Translations under genes and position numbers: made by a program
Assembly (NCBI GenBank): GCA_030374765.1
Contig: JARGXX010000103.1
Coordinates: forward strand, 248,001 to 312,000
DNA length: 64,000 nt
Reading direction: 5' to 3'
Source of the DNA: Agarophyton chilense
Lineage: Eukaryota > Rhodophyta > Florideophyceae > Gracilariales > Gracilariaceae
The notes under the pieces: generated by a model
Databases searched by the model: none
What the model was told of the DNA's origin: nothing
The model's input: only the letters and a program-made list of their open reading frames with translations
Shown here: piece by piece, positions 35,291 through 47,192 of the stretch
Layout: each line of letters starts with the position of its first letter
How positions within the stretch are numbered: the stretch's first letter is position 1

Positions 35291-35984
35291 TTAGCGACGA
35301 GTGTTTTGTGAGGATGTTAAGCCCTTTCGGAAATACATTCCAGGATCTTTGTCCGGATCGTGTGATTTAGTGTTGTTGGTGCCTTCAGAGCGGAGACGTT
35401 TTGTGAAGAAATTTGGATTCACATAGTCTTCAGAACCGCGAAGATTGTTCTTCGAGCAACAATCATAACAGAAACCTGTGTTTTTTGTTCTTCTCATTTC
35501 CTGTTTGGGCTTCGCTTCGCTCGATCCACCTTTCATTTTCAGGCTGGACCGAGGTGTAGCAAATACAGAAGAAGATCGATCGTTTTCAGCGTCGGGGGCA
35601 AGACTCTTCTGGCAAGCCGCCAAGCATTGTTGAAATAGTGGTTCAACACGTTTCTCGACGCATTGAGAGACCATGCTCTTCATGTCTGACTTCGAATATG
35701 TCTTTCCAGTGGTCTTCGGCGAAGAGGTCATGTTCCGAACAACCGTTACAGCACCATCAAGATTGAGTTTACTCCAAATGATCGTCCAAAAAATGTCAGT
35801 GTCTGCATTGTTTGCGTCTGCCTTTTCCGAAAGATAGCGCTCGAGGTCTGTGCTCTCGTCCAACACCGAAGATAGTCGGTTTTTCACCGCAAACGCTTTG
35901 CTCCGAACGCTGTCTGCATTATCGGAAGGCGCAGGACGCGTTTCGTCCTGTAGAAGAAATACCTTCAGGTCAGCGATTACCTTT
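35291..35984 (-). pseudogene. gag: Gag-like ORF of minus-strand copia element
   Basis: A continuous frame of about 230 codons with Leu/Glu-rich helical N-terminal segments, then a basic segment and a degenerate zinc knuckle (CYDCCSKNN; the His and last Cys of the expected CCHC are lost). The frame has no ATG in its first half and is closed upstream by TAA, so the real start is probably lost. It lies directly upstream of the integrase-bearing pol on the same strand. Confidence 0.65.
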
Positions 35985-36831
35985 TAACTCTTGGATAGAG
36001 ATTCCTTCGGGATTGAAATTTCTTCATTAATATCTACCCTTTTCTTTGCTTCGGGAAGACGTATTATTTGCAACTTTGTGATAGTGAGGGTCTTTTGCAC
36101 TGAGAATTGCATTTTTTAGCAGGGTTGTGGCGAGAACTTCGCAAACTTGAGAGGAAGCCGAGACACCCACGTGCATCAAGTGGTCTCCAGCATGTCCTCG
36201 AAAACGGGATGCAAATGAGATTAGATTTTCGGTTGTATAGCAACAGCAAGATGTGACATCATTGAATCAAGATATCAACCTCGTTCCCAGAGGTATCGGT
36301 GAGGTAACGGCTATGAGCTTGACAATTTGCTTCACAGCCTCGATTTGATGGTTTTGCCTGCAGTTGATGGCGTTTTGCTTCTGAGATTCGTTGAAGATTG
36401 ACTTCTGCTCTCGAAGCAGACCACGGTCTTACCAATGTCGGAGAGGGTGGCATAACACTGTTTTGTACATCCTGTCCGATCCCTGTCGAGAGGTTGTTTG
36501 GATTTTGTCAATCTATCTGGAAACGTCGCGACGATACACCTGCGAATCGCCTGTTGGGTTGAAGAGCGGAGGCTCGGTGGGTGCAAAAGATTTAGAGTTG
36601 CCCTGGTCTGGGCCCATCATAATGGAAAAGTTGGAAATCGATGCAGTGCGCAGTGCAAATCGACAGGGAAGAAAAGTCAACAAGCGAATACTCGTTGTAC
36701 TCAATTGTCGCTGTCACACGCACTTCCTGCGAACCGGCGAGCGCGTTGTTGAGTTTTATTGTAGGTTGGTTCTAAGCTTTCTCTGCGATCTCCGGTAGTC
36801 AGGAATGTAAGTTTGAAGCTTACGTCAGTCT

Positions 36832-38440
36832 TTGAACATACATCTCGGTCCCACAGACTTTCTATCATTTGACCAGGGCATCAACTTTCTCTCAAAAGAG
36901 TTTCTCGCCTCAGCTGAGACTGATGGAATACCCTTTCTTCAAGCACCTGTGGAATCTCACTCGACAAGGACGCATGAGGAGCGAAATCACAGACCGTTGC
37001 GAAAGGCTCATCTTAAGATCAAAAAAATATGACATGGACAGAGAATGATGTAGACTCCCTACAAATGGCCATCCAGTCTGTCAATGACACAATACGACCA
37101 GAAGGCCTCCGTTCCACTTTGCTTGTCTTCGGCATTCTTTCCACGTCCAGCCCGAAGATCTCCAGCAGAAAATCAGCTACAGAAAGCACAAGCAATAGAA
37201 GCCGCAAGGAAAGAGGTCCAGAAGGAACAGGCAAAACGAAGAATCGCTTTTGGTTTGAAGATCAGCGGGGGCCCAAAAGAGAGAAAAGAGCGAGAGGCTC
37301 CTGAAACTTTCAACAGAATCCCCTGTGTACGTATTTCGAAACAATTCAGAGTGATGGGAAGGCATTTTTCCTTTCATGCATGTTGAAGGAGAAAACATTG
37401 TACTTCATTTACCCCATGGAAGGGAACTATTCACATATCACGTAGTGAAACCTGTCATAAATACTGATCTGAAACTAATTAACGCTGTCAATCTCAATCA
37501 GAAAAATTCTGGAGGGATGGGTGATGTCCTAAATTCGGATACAAAGAACAAAAAATCTGAAACCACCCTTTGAACACTCTTAGATGTTCTGCTGACGGCT
37601 ATGTTTGGTAGTTCTACTATGATAGAAGACATTGCCCTTGACACTGCTACTAAAACTTTCGTTGAGTCAAGGAAGAAAGGACTCGCCCAAATGAAGAAGC
37701 AGACGACATTTAAGATCGTGGATGTTAGCACAGTTCCTGAAGACGTAAGAATTTCTGGAAGCCGATGGGTTGACCTGGTGAAGACTGTAAATTGCCATAC
37801 TTTCGAGAGATAATGGATTTTGGCCCAAAACTTTCGTGACAAAGGGGCCTTACACATTACAACCAAATCTCCCACAGTCTAACGCCTCGGTCAGCGAGTG
37901 GCAATGTCGGTTGCGGCACTACTTACTTACTACAGCACACACGTGAGGGACATGCCCAAAGCATAAATTAAATTCCTCCTCCCCAATTGACAGAGAAATT
38001 TATCTAGGTCTTCCAAAGAAGATAGAATTAGAGAACAATAAGGAATCGCTGGTTCTCAGACATCTCTAATGCACACCAGAAAGCGAACTTTATTGGTTCA
38101 TTACATTCCATGGTCATCAAAAGGACAATATGGAGATGCTGCCTACAAGATCAGACGTATGCTTTCTTTATAGACGAAATCTAAATACACTGGATGGAGT
38201 TATAGCTCTGCAAGTAAATGGTTCATTAAAATTTGGAAACTGACAGTTTCGAGAAGATGGGGAACGTAAATGAGGGAGGTTTCAAACGCTGAAAAACAAG
38301 CCCAGAAAGGGTTTAGAAGTCAGAAATACGATATACTTCAATGAAACTGTCATTTACAAACTTTAGCGCAACTTCTTTGAAAAATCTCAGAACAAGAGGC
38401 TACAGTCAGTGATGAAGTCATCGGATGCAAAGGAATTTTG
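36832..38440 (+). pseudogene. pol: Second copia pol, 5' half (IN-RT), cut by element C
   Basis: Integrase core end: LSFDQGINFLSKEF, APVESH and EERNHRPLRKAH (36832-37032). It is followed by the copia linker with LQMAIQSVNDTIRPEGL and TLLVFG (37029-37140). Reverse transcriptase start: FVESRKKGLAQMKKQTTFKI, PEDVRISGSRWVDLVK, then NFRDKGAL-x4-KSPTV (37640-37885). Weaker blocks follow (RDMPKA, REIYLGLPKK) with many stops up to 38440. Element C is inserted here and the rest resumes at 50547. The start upstream of 36832 could not be resolved. Confidence 0.8.
38436..38440. repeat. Target site duplication TTTTG, left copy
   Basis: TTTTG directly precedes the TG of the left LTR of element C. The same five bases follow the right LTR (50542-50546). 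Removing the element and one copy rejoins the copia frame (KEF then CSTRAQIQYIE). Confidence 0.9.
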
Positions 38441-39221
38441 TGTAGTGCAACGCCCCCGGCGATATTCCGGTGTAGGATACTCATAAGTTAATATTGATAC
38501 TCCGGTGGAGGATGCTGTACTTATGAGAGGAAAGTTGTAGGATTTTGGTGCAATGGTAACGCGGTATATTTAGAAGGCATGGATCCCCGCTATAAGGGCT
38601 CCCCATATGAGAAGAACATTAATTAGAAATGTAGTAATAAAATAAGTGGCACAAGACTAGTCTAATTAATTTAATTAATTAGTCTAGTGGTCACAGTAGA
38701 ACAGTACTTGGGCTCCGGCGATCTCGCCTTCGCCATCACCAAGTAAATGGTTATCGTGTATTCGGCTCTAATTGTGACTGCCTTTGCAGGAATACTACTC
38801 CCTTCGGAGCGTATCCGCATTGCCATCGATTCAGTTATACCACCGACATCTCTTAAAGTGATTCTTACTACACCTTGCGCGTTTTCCTTGTTTCTTTTAT
38901 ACTTATGTTTTACTGTGTGTTACAGGTTTATTCTCCGCCCCAGTATTGGGTTGTTTCTTGGTTTCTTTTTATTTCTACTACTCCGTTGGAGTTTCCTTAT
39001 TTATTTATCCCTTTATTTCCCCTGTTCCAAAGGTTATCGGCATTACTATCGTACACTTCATACTCGTTTCTGTCCCCACTTCCGTGGTATATCTTGAAGT
39101 CTCTGTGAAGTTACGCCCACAGCTGGGAGATACGGAAGGCTCAACGCTGAGCTCCCCTAACAAGAAAGCAAGGCTTCGAACACCCTGAGTGTATTTGCCT
39201 CTCGCAGGGTATTGCACTACA
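38441..39221 (+). repeat. 5' LTR of element C
   Basis: 781 bp with perfect 10-bp terminal inverted repeats (TGTAGTGCAA / TTGCACTACA). It contains an AT-rich palindrome around 38655-38692 that is also present in the partner LTR. Confidence 0.95.
38655..38692. repeat. AT-rich palindrome in LTR of element C
   Basis: ACTAGTCTAATTAA and TTAATTAGTCTAGT are inverted around a short AT centre, with one mismatch. It is repeated in the right LTR at about 49973-50010 (ACTAGATTAGTTTAATTAAT there). It may act as a promoter element or cruciform. Confidence 0.75.
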
Positions 39222-39223
39222 AG

Positions 39224-39242
39224 TGGTCTCGCGACTTAGAAC
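39224..39242 (+). promoter_or_regulatory. Primer binding site of element C
   Basis: TGGTCTCGCGACTTAGAAC starts two bases after the LTR and matches the primer site of element A except for one base. Confidence 0.8.
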
Positions 39243-39411
39243 GGGTTAGCTCAGTTTGATATTTGGTTTTGTTTGTGTGGTCGTCTTTGTACGATTCCTC
39301 TTTGGAGTTTTTATTTTCGTTTCCCATCCTTTGGGTTGGATTAATTGGACTCTATTGCCTTTACAGAGACTCTATTGACCGAGTTGAAAAAGCCCCGTGC
39401 CGAGAACTCTA

Positions 39412-41424
39412 ATGGTTCTCTCACGTGGCTCCGCTCGCTCAGGAAACGATCTCGCAATGGCGGTACCTCCTGTGGATACGACTGTTGGACAAAGTGCCAA
39501 GGCTGTTGGACACCTGATCACTGCTCCGGTGGTAGAGACCACTTCTATTGTACAACCAGTCCAAGCGGGTACCCCCATTGGAAAGATCCAGATACTGGAA
39601 GCGCAAGTTCGCGTGATGCAAATCGCGCATAGCTCTACTCTAGAGTTAATAGAGGACCTCCAAAGGAAGTCCGAGGAGGTCCTTTTAAAAAGCGCATCGA
39701 GCGATACCCGCTTTTTGCGGAGGGATGTCAACTCTATTTTAGAGAGCCTCGGCAGACCGCACGAGTATGTACACAAAGTTCCTGAACGAATCCTCAAATT
39801 GAGTGGTCGATTAGAGACAGTTGAAGAAACCATACGAATGGATCAAAACAAGAAATCAGACAATACGGAAGTCGAAATTGTTTCGAATCATTCAGCTCGT
39901 GAGTCGAGGAATCGAGTATCTCGGAAATCTAAGAAAGTTGATATCCAATCATCGGATTCGTCTGGTTCAGACTCCAGTCACCGCCGAGCGGACAGTTCGT
40001 CTGACTCTTCGGACAACGACGACGGTCGTCATCGTTCCCGTGGGACACGGTCGAAATCTACTTATCACTCCAAAGAGACTATTCGCTCTCGCGAGAAAGG
40101 TAAGAAGCACCATGGACTGAAGGAATTGAAACCTATTAATCCTCTTTACAGGAAGCTTTTATCATATCTATACTATCGCATAGATGATTCTTCGCCATAT
40201 CGAACGCCCCGTGGCACGAGTAAGGTCAAGGATGCCATCAAACGGATGAATCTCACACTCAGAGCAAACTACGTTTCTGGAGAAGACCCAATTCTGGTGT
40301 TAGATTTTCTTGCCCGCTTCGTTGTGGAATCCGATATCTTGGATCTAAGTAAAGCGCAGGCATATATTGCGCTACCCTATTTTCTAAAGGGGATGGCTGA
40401 AAATCAGTTTAATTCTGTACGAGGTTCCTCTTTAGCTTCTAAAGGATGTGTGACTTGTTGGCCTGAAGCCGTACAATACTTATTGCGCTCCTATGCGAAA
40501 GGAAACGCAATTCATAATGCGATACTTTCCCTGCATGATTCTAAGCAGAAGCCCGATGAAACGGAGACCGTCTATTCGAAGAGGTTGAACAAAGCGTTCT
40601 ACCGCTGTGGTAATTTTTATCCCGCACAGGAGCGGTGTACCATGTTTATAGATGGTTTGGATTCTACTTTAAGAGCACTCGTTGCCCGTCGCCGGGAAGA
40701 ATAGTGCCAGATGAATTATCTTGAGTTAGTACAGTACGCTCAGGCAGAAGATGACGTACTGCGTGCGAGACAACGCCCGAAGGCGAAATCTCGAAACGCC
40801 CGAGCTCTCCATTCAGAAGCTGGATCACCTTCGCTCTCCATGGGAGAGCACCGTGTCGATACGCATTATGATAACGTGCACCTTGCTGGGAGCGATGTTG
40901 GATCCTCTCTTCTGACATCCAAGTAACCGACTACATTGATTGAGACTGAACGAGACCCTGCTCTCTATGCCGCGGCTATTCGCGTTTCCACACCGCGCGT
41001 TTCCCATGCCACTAGAATGGCCCACAATGATCGCCCTGGTTGGAAGGATCCGCTTCGACAACGTCGTTTTGAATACCGCCCGTCGCACAGCACGGGCAGA
41101 TTGCTGAACTGTCACCTGTGCTACAAACCGGGACACACTTCACCTGACTGTATGCTCACATTGAAGGAGTTTGCCAGAGTAATCGGTAATTACGAACTCT
41201 TATCTCCTGAGCAGAAATCCCGAGTGCCGGATGTTTCATATCTTCGAGCAAAGTCTGTATTTGCCCCAGAAACTGTGACAATCACACCATCTATGGTGGA
41301 AGAATCACGTGGGTTATCTGGCCCTGCCGTTAACGTTCACCCGAATTCGGGTGGTGTTGCTGCTAATTTAGCACCTCTTGGAGGGAGTAAGACCGCCACT
41401 GCGGAATCTGCTCCGAAAAACTAA
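39412..41424 (+). pseudogene. gag: Gag of element C (two in-frame stops)
   Basis: A single frame from the ATG of MVLSRGSARSG to TAA at 41422-41424, interrupted by TAG at 40702-40704 and TAA at 40924-40926. Parts: helical N-terminus; Ser/Asp/Arg-rich middle (39890-40090); capsid-like region with NPLYRKLLSYLYYR, WPEAVQYLLRSYA and IDGLDSTLRALVA; and a CCHC knuckle CHLCYKPGHTSPDC (about 41107-41150). The same frame is also open upstream from a GTG at 39397. The last codons before the stop are AAA AAC, as in element A (GAA AAC), a possible slip site into pol. Confidence 0.88.
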
Positions 41425-41619
41425 TCAAGGGAGTCTCCATTGCGAGAGGAATGCTCCCAGAGATGAGGTCTGGAACGCTCGAGGCGTCAAAGCCTCGCTC
41501 CCTAGTTGTTAGGATTATTTCAATATTCTCAATAACTACTGAAGTAGAGTCTGAATAACTCAATACTTTGCGTCACCCGTGGATATGGTCTCGTAATTTA
41601 CGTATCCGGATCGGGTATT

Positions 41620-44600
41620 GGCCATGGTTAAACGCAATTACAAGGTATATACAGACCTTGGCCTTTTTAGCCAATTTATGGTTCGACAACTTTCTGTCTT
41701 TGATACAGGAGCTGGCCCAAACTTTTTTGTTAAGTCACTTTGACCCGCGTCGATGCGGTCGTTAATATTTCACGGTCCAATTCTGGATATCGCCGACGCT
41801 AACAACAATCCGTTGAGTACAGAAGGAATCATTGACCTTCTCGTGACGTTGGGAAATTATATCGTCCCACTACAATTTGTCGTTTGCGAAACACTTGGTG
41901 CCCCAGTAATACTTGGGTGTGACTTCTGCGACCGTTTCGTAGAATCGATAAAACCTCGAACGAGGATTGTAGAGGTGGCGAATGGATGAACGATACCGAT
42001 CGTTCGAAAACCGCTGAGGTCTGCGTTTCAAAAGTAAGTGCCTTTACCTTCTGCGCAGTTGTCCCGAGAGCCGGGCCGATCATCAACTCATCTCCACCTG
42101 AATTCCAAGTCTGGGTTAGCGTGGTATCACCACAATATGGGTTACAGGTAGTTCAACCGTCAAACTCATTGTATGAGACACGCCAAGTAGCTCTGGCGAA
42201 CGGGATATTCGAGATTGATTCCCATCAACCATTCAAGGTGTTGGTCACCAATTTCAGGACGTCCACACAGTGGTTAGTGGAACAACACATCATTGGGACA
42301 GTTCCACCTCACCCCACAACAGTGGTACCGACGCCGATGAGCGCTTCCGATATTCTCGGTATCCCTCATCCTAAGGAGGGGGAGAAGAACGTCGTTGCAG
42401 CAATACCGGACGTCGAGTGTCCGAAAACCTCAGAAGTCAAAAAAGAAGTTAATGGTACAACACCGAGCGGTGAAACAAGGAATCCTCTTGAAGAGTTGAA
42501 GAATCTAGACCTATATCATGTTCTCGTTTCTCATTGTGAGAGTTTACGCAACATGCTGTGCGAATTTACACCCATGTGGGATGGCTCTCTTGGCGAGATT
42601 GCGATTACAGAACACAGAATTGATCTGATACCCGGTACACGGCCGATAGAACAGCATCCATACAGGGCTGGCCCTACTGCTCGGGAGGAAGAAAAAACTC
42701 AGATTGAGAAGATGCTAGATGGAGCAGTGATCGAAACTACCCAATCTACTTGGGCTTCACCAGTGGTGTTAGCTCCGAAATAAGATGGACCATGGAGACT
42801 TTGTGTGGACTACCATCGTTTAAATGCCGCTACCGTAAAGGACTTATACCCTATCCCAAGGATGGATGAATGCATAGCCTCCCTTGGAGGGGCAAACATA
42901 TTTACTACACTGGATGAGAATTGGGGATATTGGCAAGTTACTGTGAAAAAGTAAGACCGCGATAAGACCGCGTTTGTTTGTCATCAGGGACTCTACCGAT
43001 TCAGTCGGATGCCATTTGGCTTGACTAAAGCGCCAGCGAAATTCCAACGTGCCGTCGATTTTTTTACTTGCTCGCTTCAAATGGAGAACTTGTCTCGTTT
43101 ATCTCAATGATATAATCGTTTTCTCGAATAACCTCGACGACCATATGAGGCATGTGTCAGACGTATTGACAGTACTACGTAATGCAGGTATCACTTTGAA
43201 GCTTAAGAAGTGTAAGTTCTTCACTGATTCAGTGAAATACTTAGGACATATCATTCGCCTCGGAAGGTTATCGGTGGACACCGTTCGAGTCAGATCTCTC
43301 TAAGAGGCACTTCATCCGACGACACAGACAGAATTAAGATCCTTCTTAGAATTGTGTAATGTCTACCGCCGCTTTGTACCGAAGTATGCGGATATATCGG
43401 CTCCTCTTAACTAGTTACTGCGTAAAGGGCAGCCAGTGAAGATGGAACCTCTTGATGAGTCACAGGCTACAGCATTTCAATTGCTTGTAGACGCTGTAAC
43501 GTCTCCGCCAATACTGGCGTTACCCACTCTGGGACTTCCGTACTCTATCGATACAGATGCGAGTTCCCAGCAGATTAGGCGTGCGTTGTTCCAAACAACG
43601 CCGAGTGGAGACAGAAAGCCGATAAGCTACTCGTCGCGTACACTGAATGTGCATGAGCGCAATTACTCAGTATCTGAGAAGGAATGTCTCGCCGTGGTCT
43701 GGTCGTTAGCAACAATATGCCCCTATCTGATTGGTAATCGCTTTATAGTGCATAAGGACCATTTCGAGCTCCGATAGCTGATGGAGATTGCGGAGCCTTC
43801 AGGTCGCCTTATGGGTTGACGTCTCCGCCTCGTGGAATTCGACTTTGACGTCGAGTACAAAAAAGGCATCCTGAACTGCCAGGCCGATGCTCTCTCCCGG
43901 CTGAGAACCAACGCCGAAGCGGAACCAGTTGGTGATCTGGAGATACCACGCTTTATGGTGAACCCTACACAGAGGGAAGCCGCGCCAATTTCGGATAACG
44001 TTTGTGACAATCTACTGGCTACCGAACCGTCGGAGCCCCTTTAGGGTTCCTTTATCCCGATAACTCCTGAGGAGATGATAAGGGAACAGCAGATGGACCC
44101 GTTTTGTACCCGGATCCGATCCCAGTGAAACGGAGGACATCAATTACCCTTTCAGGTCAACGACCAGGGATACTTAATTAGGGTGGTGGAATCTAACCGA
44201 AAGGTTTTGGTGCCTCACTCCCTGCAACAAAGGGATTTACATATATCTCACTACATGAAAATAGGTGCCCGCCCAGGGGGAAGGAAGTTATATCCAACTC
44301 TTCGCAGAGATTTCTACTGTCCAGCAATGGAATTTGACTGCTATGCCGTTTCTCGAGGATGAATGGGTTGCGCTAAGAACAGCATGAAGTTACGAAAGTA
44401 TTCGAAGAAACTTAATCTGTTTCCGGCACGTGCCCCTTTAGAGTTAGTCGCCATGGACATATTGCGTCCTCTTTTACTTACCACCTGAGGTAATCGGTTT
44501 CTTCTGGTCATTACGGACCGCTTTTCGAAGATAGTTCGTACCAAACCTCTGAAGAGGATCACCGCCAGTGCGGTTGCGCAAGCTTTCGTAACACATTGGG

Positions 44601-46683
44601 TGTTCGTGTATGGCCCACCGATACAACTCCTCTCGGGGAACGGCTCAAGATTCGCTGCGAAGTTCTTTCAGAACATGTGCAGAATCCTGGACCAAAGGAA
44701 CTTGTTTGTTATAACAAATCACTCACAGTGTAATGGGCAAGTTGAACAATTTAATCGTACGCTACTCAATGCGCTGAGATCTTATGTCGCGGATAACCCA
44801 ATAAAATGGGATCTATTTACGGATGCTGTCACCTACGCGTAAAATACGCAGGTTCATCGCATAACGAATATCCCGCCGTTGGAGTTAGTACTTTCAATGC
44901 CTCCAGTGGCGTTGGACCGGCAACCCGTTGTGGGAACGTTTACTTTCCCGAAAAACTATCGGGATACCTGGCAAGAGGTTTTGAAACAGCTATTACCGAT
45001 GGCTCGGAAGTCAATGGAGAAAACACAGGCCGCTTATAAGCATAACTTCGATGCGGAGGTCAGAAAACCCTTGCCAAAGGTTAGCGCCGGTGACTACGTC
45101 TTCCTGAGAAAGGAATATTATAATTCTGAACAGGAGCGCCGGCACTAGCTATCGCCGATTGCAGAAGGTCTCTACCGCATTTTCTCCGCGTATAACACGA
45201 CTGTGGTGTTGGAAATAAGTGAACGTCATGAACGAGTATCGCGCTATCGCGTTGTATTAGCACCGAATTCGCATACGGAGCTAGCAGGGAAACCTTAATC
45301 GGAGGTGCAATCAATCCCGCCTGGCGGTCGTCCCACATATGAATCTTGTTCTATCGGATCTCCCATTGGAGTCAGACACGACACCTACTGTCCCTGTGAA
45401 ACCAGGTATTCGTACACGACTGGATTCTCTTTCTAGAGTTATCCCTGATCCTAGGGTATTGACTAACTCTAACCCCAAATCCTCACATAAGGAGGGGGAG
45501 GAGGATGGTCAAATGTCAAGTACCAGTTTCGCTCCGGCGATGACACCCATTGATGGTGATACGTTTCGTTCGATCGGCGACATTACGGACACTACAGTGG
45601 TAGTTTCTCCTGGAAAGGGTAGAGAGCGATGAGCTCACGACACACCGGCGAACCTGGAACGTCCAGTTACAGCTGACCCCACAACTGGGACAATCAGTGC
45701 ACTGGACAATGAAGACCCAGACGTAGATATATCTACTACTACGGACGCTGAAGACCCTGAAGAGTAGGGATAAACAGAAAGGAACTCTGACGAACAGAGG
45801 AACCCACAAAAGTGGAGAGAAGAACAGAATCTACTTCAGAAACACCTTGAAGGGTGACGAACACGGTGCAGTGAGAAGAAGCACAACCCGTATATGCCCG
45901 GACAAACGGTACAGCCTTTAAAACTCTCGACAAGTCGCACGGTACCGTACTGTACTGCACGCGCAGGAAAACATGACACTGTAGTGGACAACGAATCTCA
46001 GCCAGTCAAACGCCCGTGCAACGGCGCGTTTGAGGTTGACCCAATAAGATTCGTTTGCACACGTACACGTGTGAGAGTGACCCAATAAGATTCGTTTGCA
46101 CACGTACACATTTGAGGTTGACCCAATAGGATTGGTTTGCATATGTACAAGTGTGGGCGGAACCGTCGCCCTACCACGGCGCATGCCGTACATCGAGCTT
46201 CACCGTCGGAAAGGTTACCCTAAATGGGGGCCGAGTCAACCCCGCGTTCAACTCGTCGTCTCTCCAACGTTACCGAAAAAATCTTGGGGAACGTACTCTC
46301 AATCCGCGTGAATTTTGCAGACCTTTCAGAAGGTATCGGAAGTTCTTCGCGGACTACTCTAAATCCAAAGTTTGCCTCGCCTCTTCACGACGAGCTGTAG
46401 ACCTCACGATCCATAGAAACTTCCCTAGGAAGCTCGGTTTAACGTTTTAACGAAAAAGAGAACCCCAAGAACGGGACAGCTACAGACTAGAACGCCAAGA
46501 ATTGCGGGAAAAAGAGAAGTCTACCCACAAGAGTTCGTTGTTGATCGACTTATCGAATGCGGTTATGAATGCAATGGAGAGATTCTTTACCGCGTAAGCT
46601 GGTACGGTTAATCCGTCGAGGAAGACACTTGGGAACCCCTAAAACACTTACCCCGCTCGAAGGTAACTGCATATCACCGCAGG
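41620..46683 (+). pseudogene. pol: Pol of element C: PR-RT-RNaseH-IN-chromodomain, broken
   Basis: Protease begins with MVKRNYKVYTDLG and the active site FDTGAGPNFF (about 41699-41728). Reverse transcriptase: STWASPVVLAPK, FTTLDENWGYWQV, RMPFGLTKAPAKFQRA, and YLND (43100-43111) where YLDD is required, so a catalytic Asp is Asn. RNase H: PYSIDTDASSQQ and YSVSEKECLAVVWSLA (43540-43700). Integrase: MDILRP and ITDRFSKIVRT, then LLSGNG where the second Asp is Gly (44636-44638), and NGQVEQFNRTL. The chromodomain (46528-46683) has QEFVVDRLIE, EILYRVSWYG, a stop, then VEEDTWEPLKHL. Many further stops and frame changes occur. The variable linker between integrase and chromodomain includes the repeat at 46029-46155. 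Confidence 0.9.
46029..46155. repeat. Three tandem copies of a 41-43-bp unit
   Basis: Each unit contains GTTGACCCAATAAGATTCG or a close variant followed by TTTGCACACGTACAC. The units start near 46029, 46072 and 46112. They lie in the poorly conserved linker upstream of the chromodomain. Confidence 0.8.
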
Positions 46684-46793
46684 AAAAGAAGCGCACTACC
46701 TCCAGGTATGGAAGGCACAAAAGTGTGTTAACCGAAACCTCGAGAGAGGAGATCTCAAAGGAGAAGATAAAGTAAAAGAAAAAGAATCCTGGA

Positions 46794-46937
46794 AAGGAGA
46801 AGATGAAGTGGACGAAGAAGAATCCTCGAAAGGAGGAGATGAAGTGGACGAAGAAGAATCCTGGAAAGGAGAAGATGAAGTAGAAGAAGAAGAATCCTGA
46901 AAAGGAGAAGATGAAACCTCGAGAGAGGAAACCTCGA
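46794..46937. repeat. Four tandem copies of a 36-bp purine-rich unit
   Basis: Units GAATCCTGGAAAGGAGAAGA plus TGAAGTGGACGAAGAA start at 46794, 46830, 46866 and 46902. In one frame they would encode acidic repeats of the type ESWKGEDEVDEE. They follow the chromodomain, in the same position as the 29-bp repeat of element A. Confidence 0.85.
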
Positions 46938-47192
46938 AAGAAAAGGAGAAGATGATACTGTAGTTACAAAGATATCCGATCAACCAGTTTCAAAACGAAG
47001 GAGGCAACAGGAATCAAAAGGAAACTCAAGTGTTTATTTGTGGGCAAGTTAGTCTAAACCACTATCTATCATCAAAAGATGGTCATGAGTCATAAGGTGT
47101 CTTGTTATCCCGTGTCGTGTTACTCAAGCTCCTGCAGAAGGACCAGCTCCACTTGGAGTATTCTGAAAGCAACGAGCGGCAGCGCCGATCAA

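Larger units (their letters stand above)
32020..35984 (-). mobile_element. Ty1/copia element, broken, LTRs not found
   Basis: Gag (35291-35984) followed by pol (35065-32020) in copia order: integrase before reverse transcriptase and RNase H. The reading frame is broken several times. I could not find a direct repeat that would mark its LTRs in the flanking 1-2 kb, so the true ends are unknown. Confidence 0.75.
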
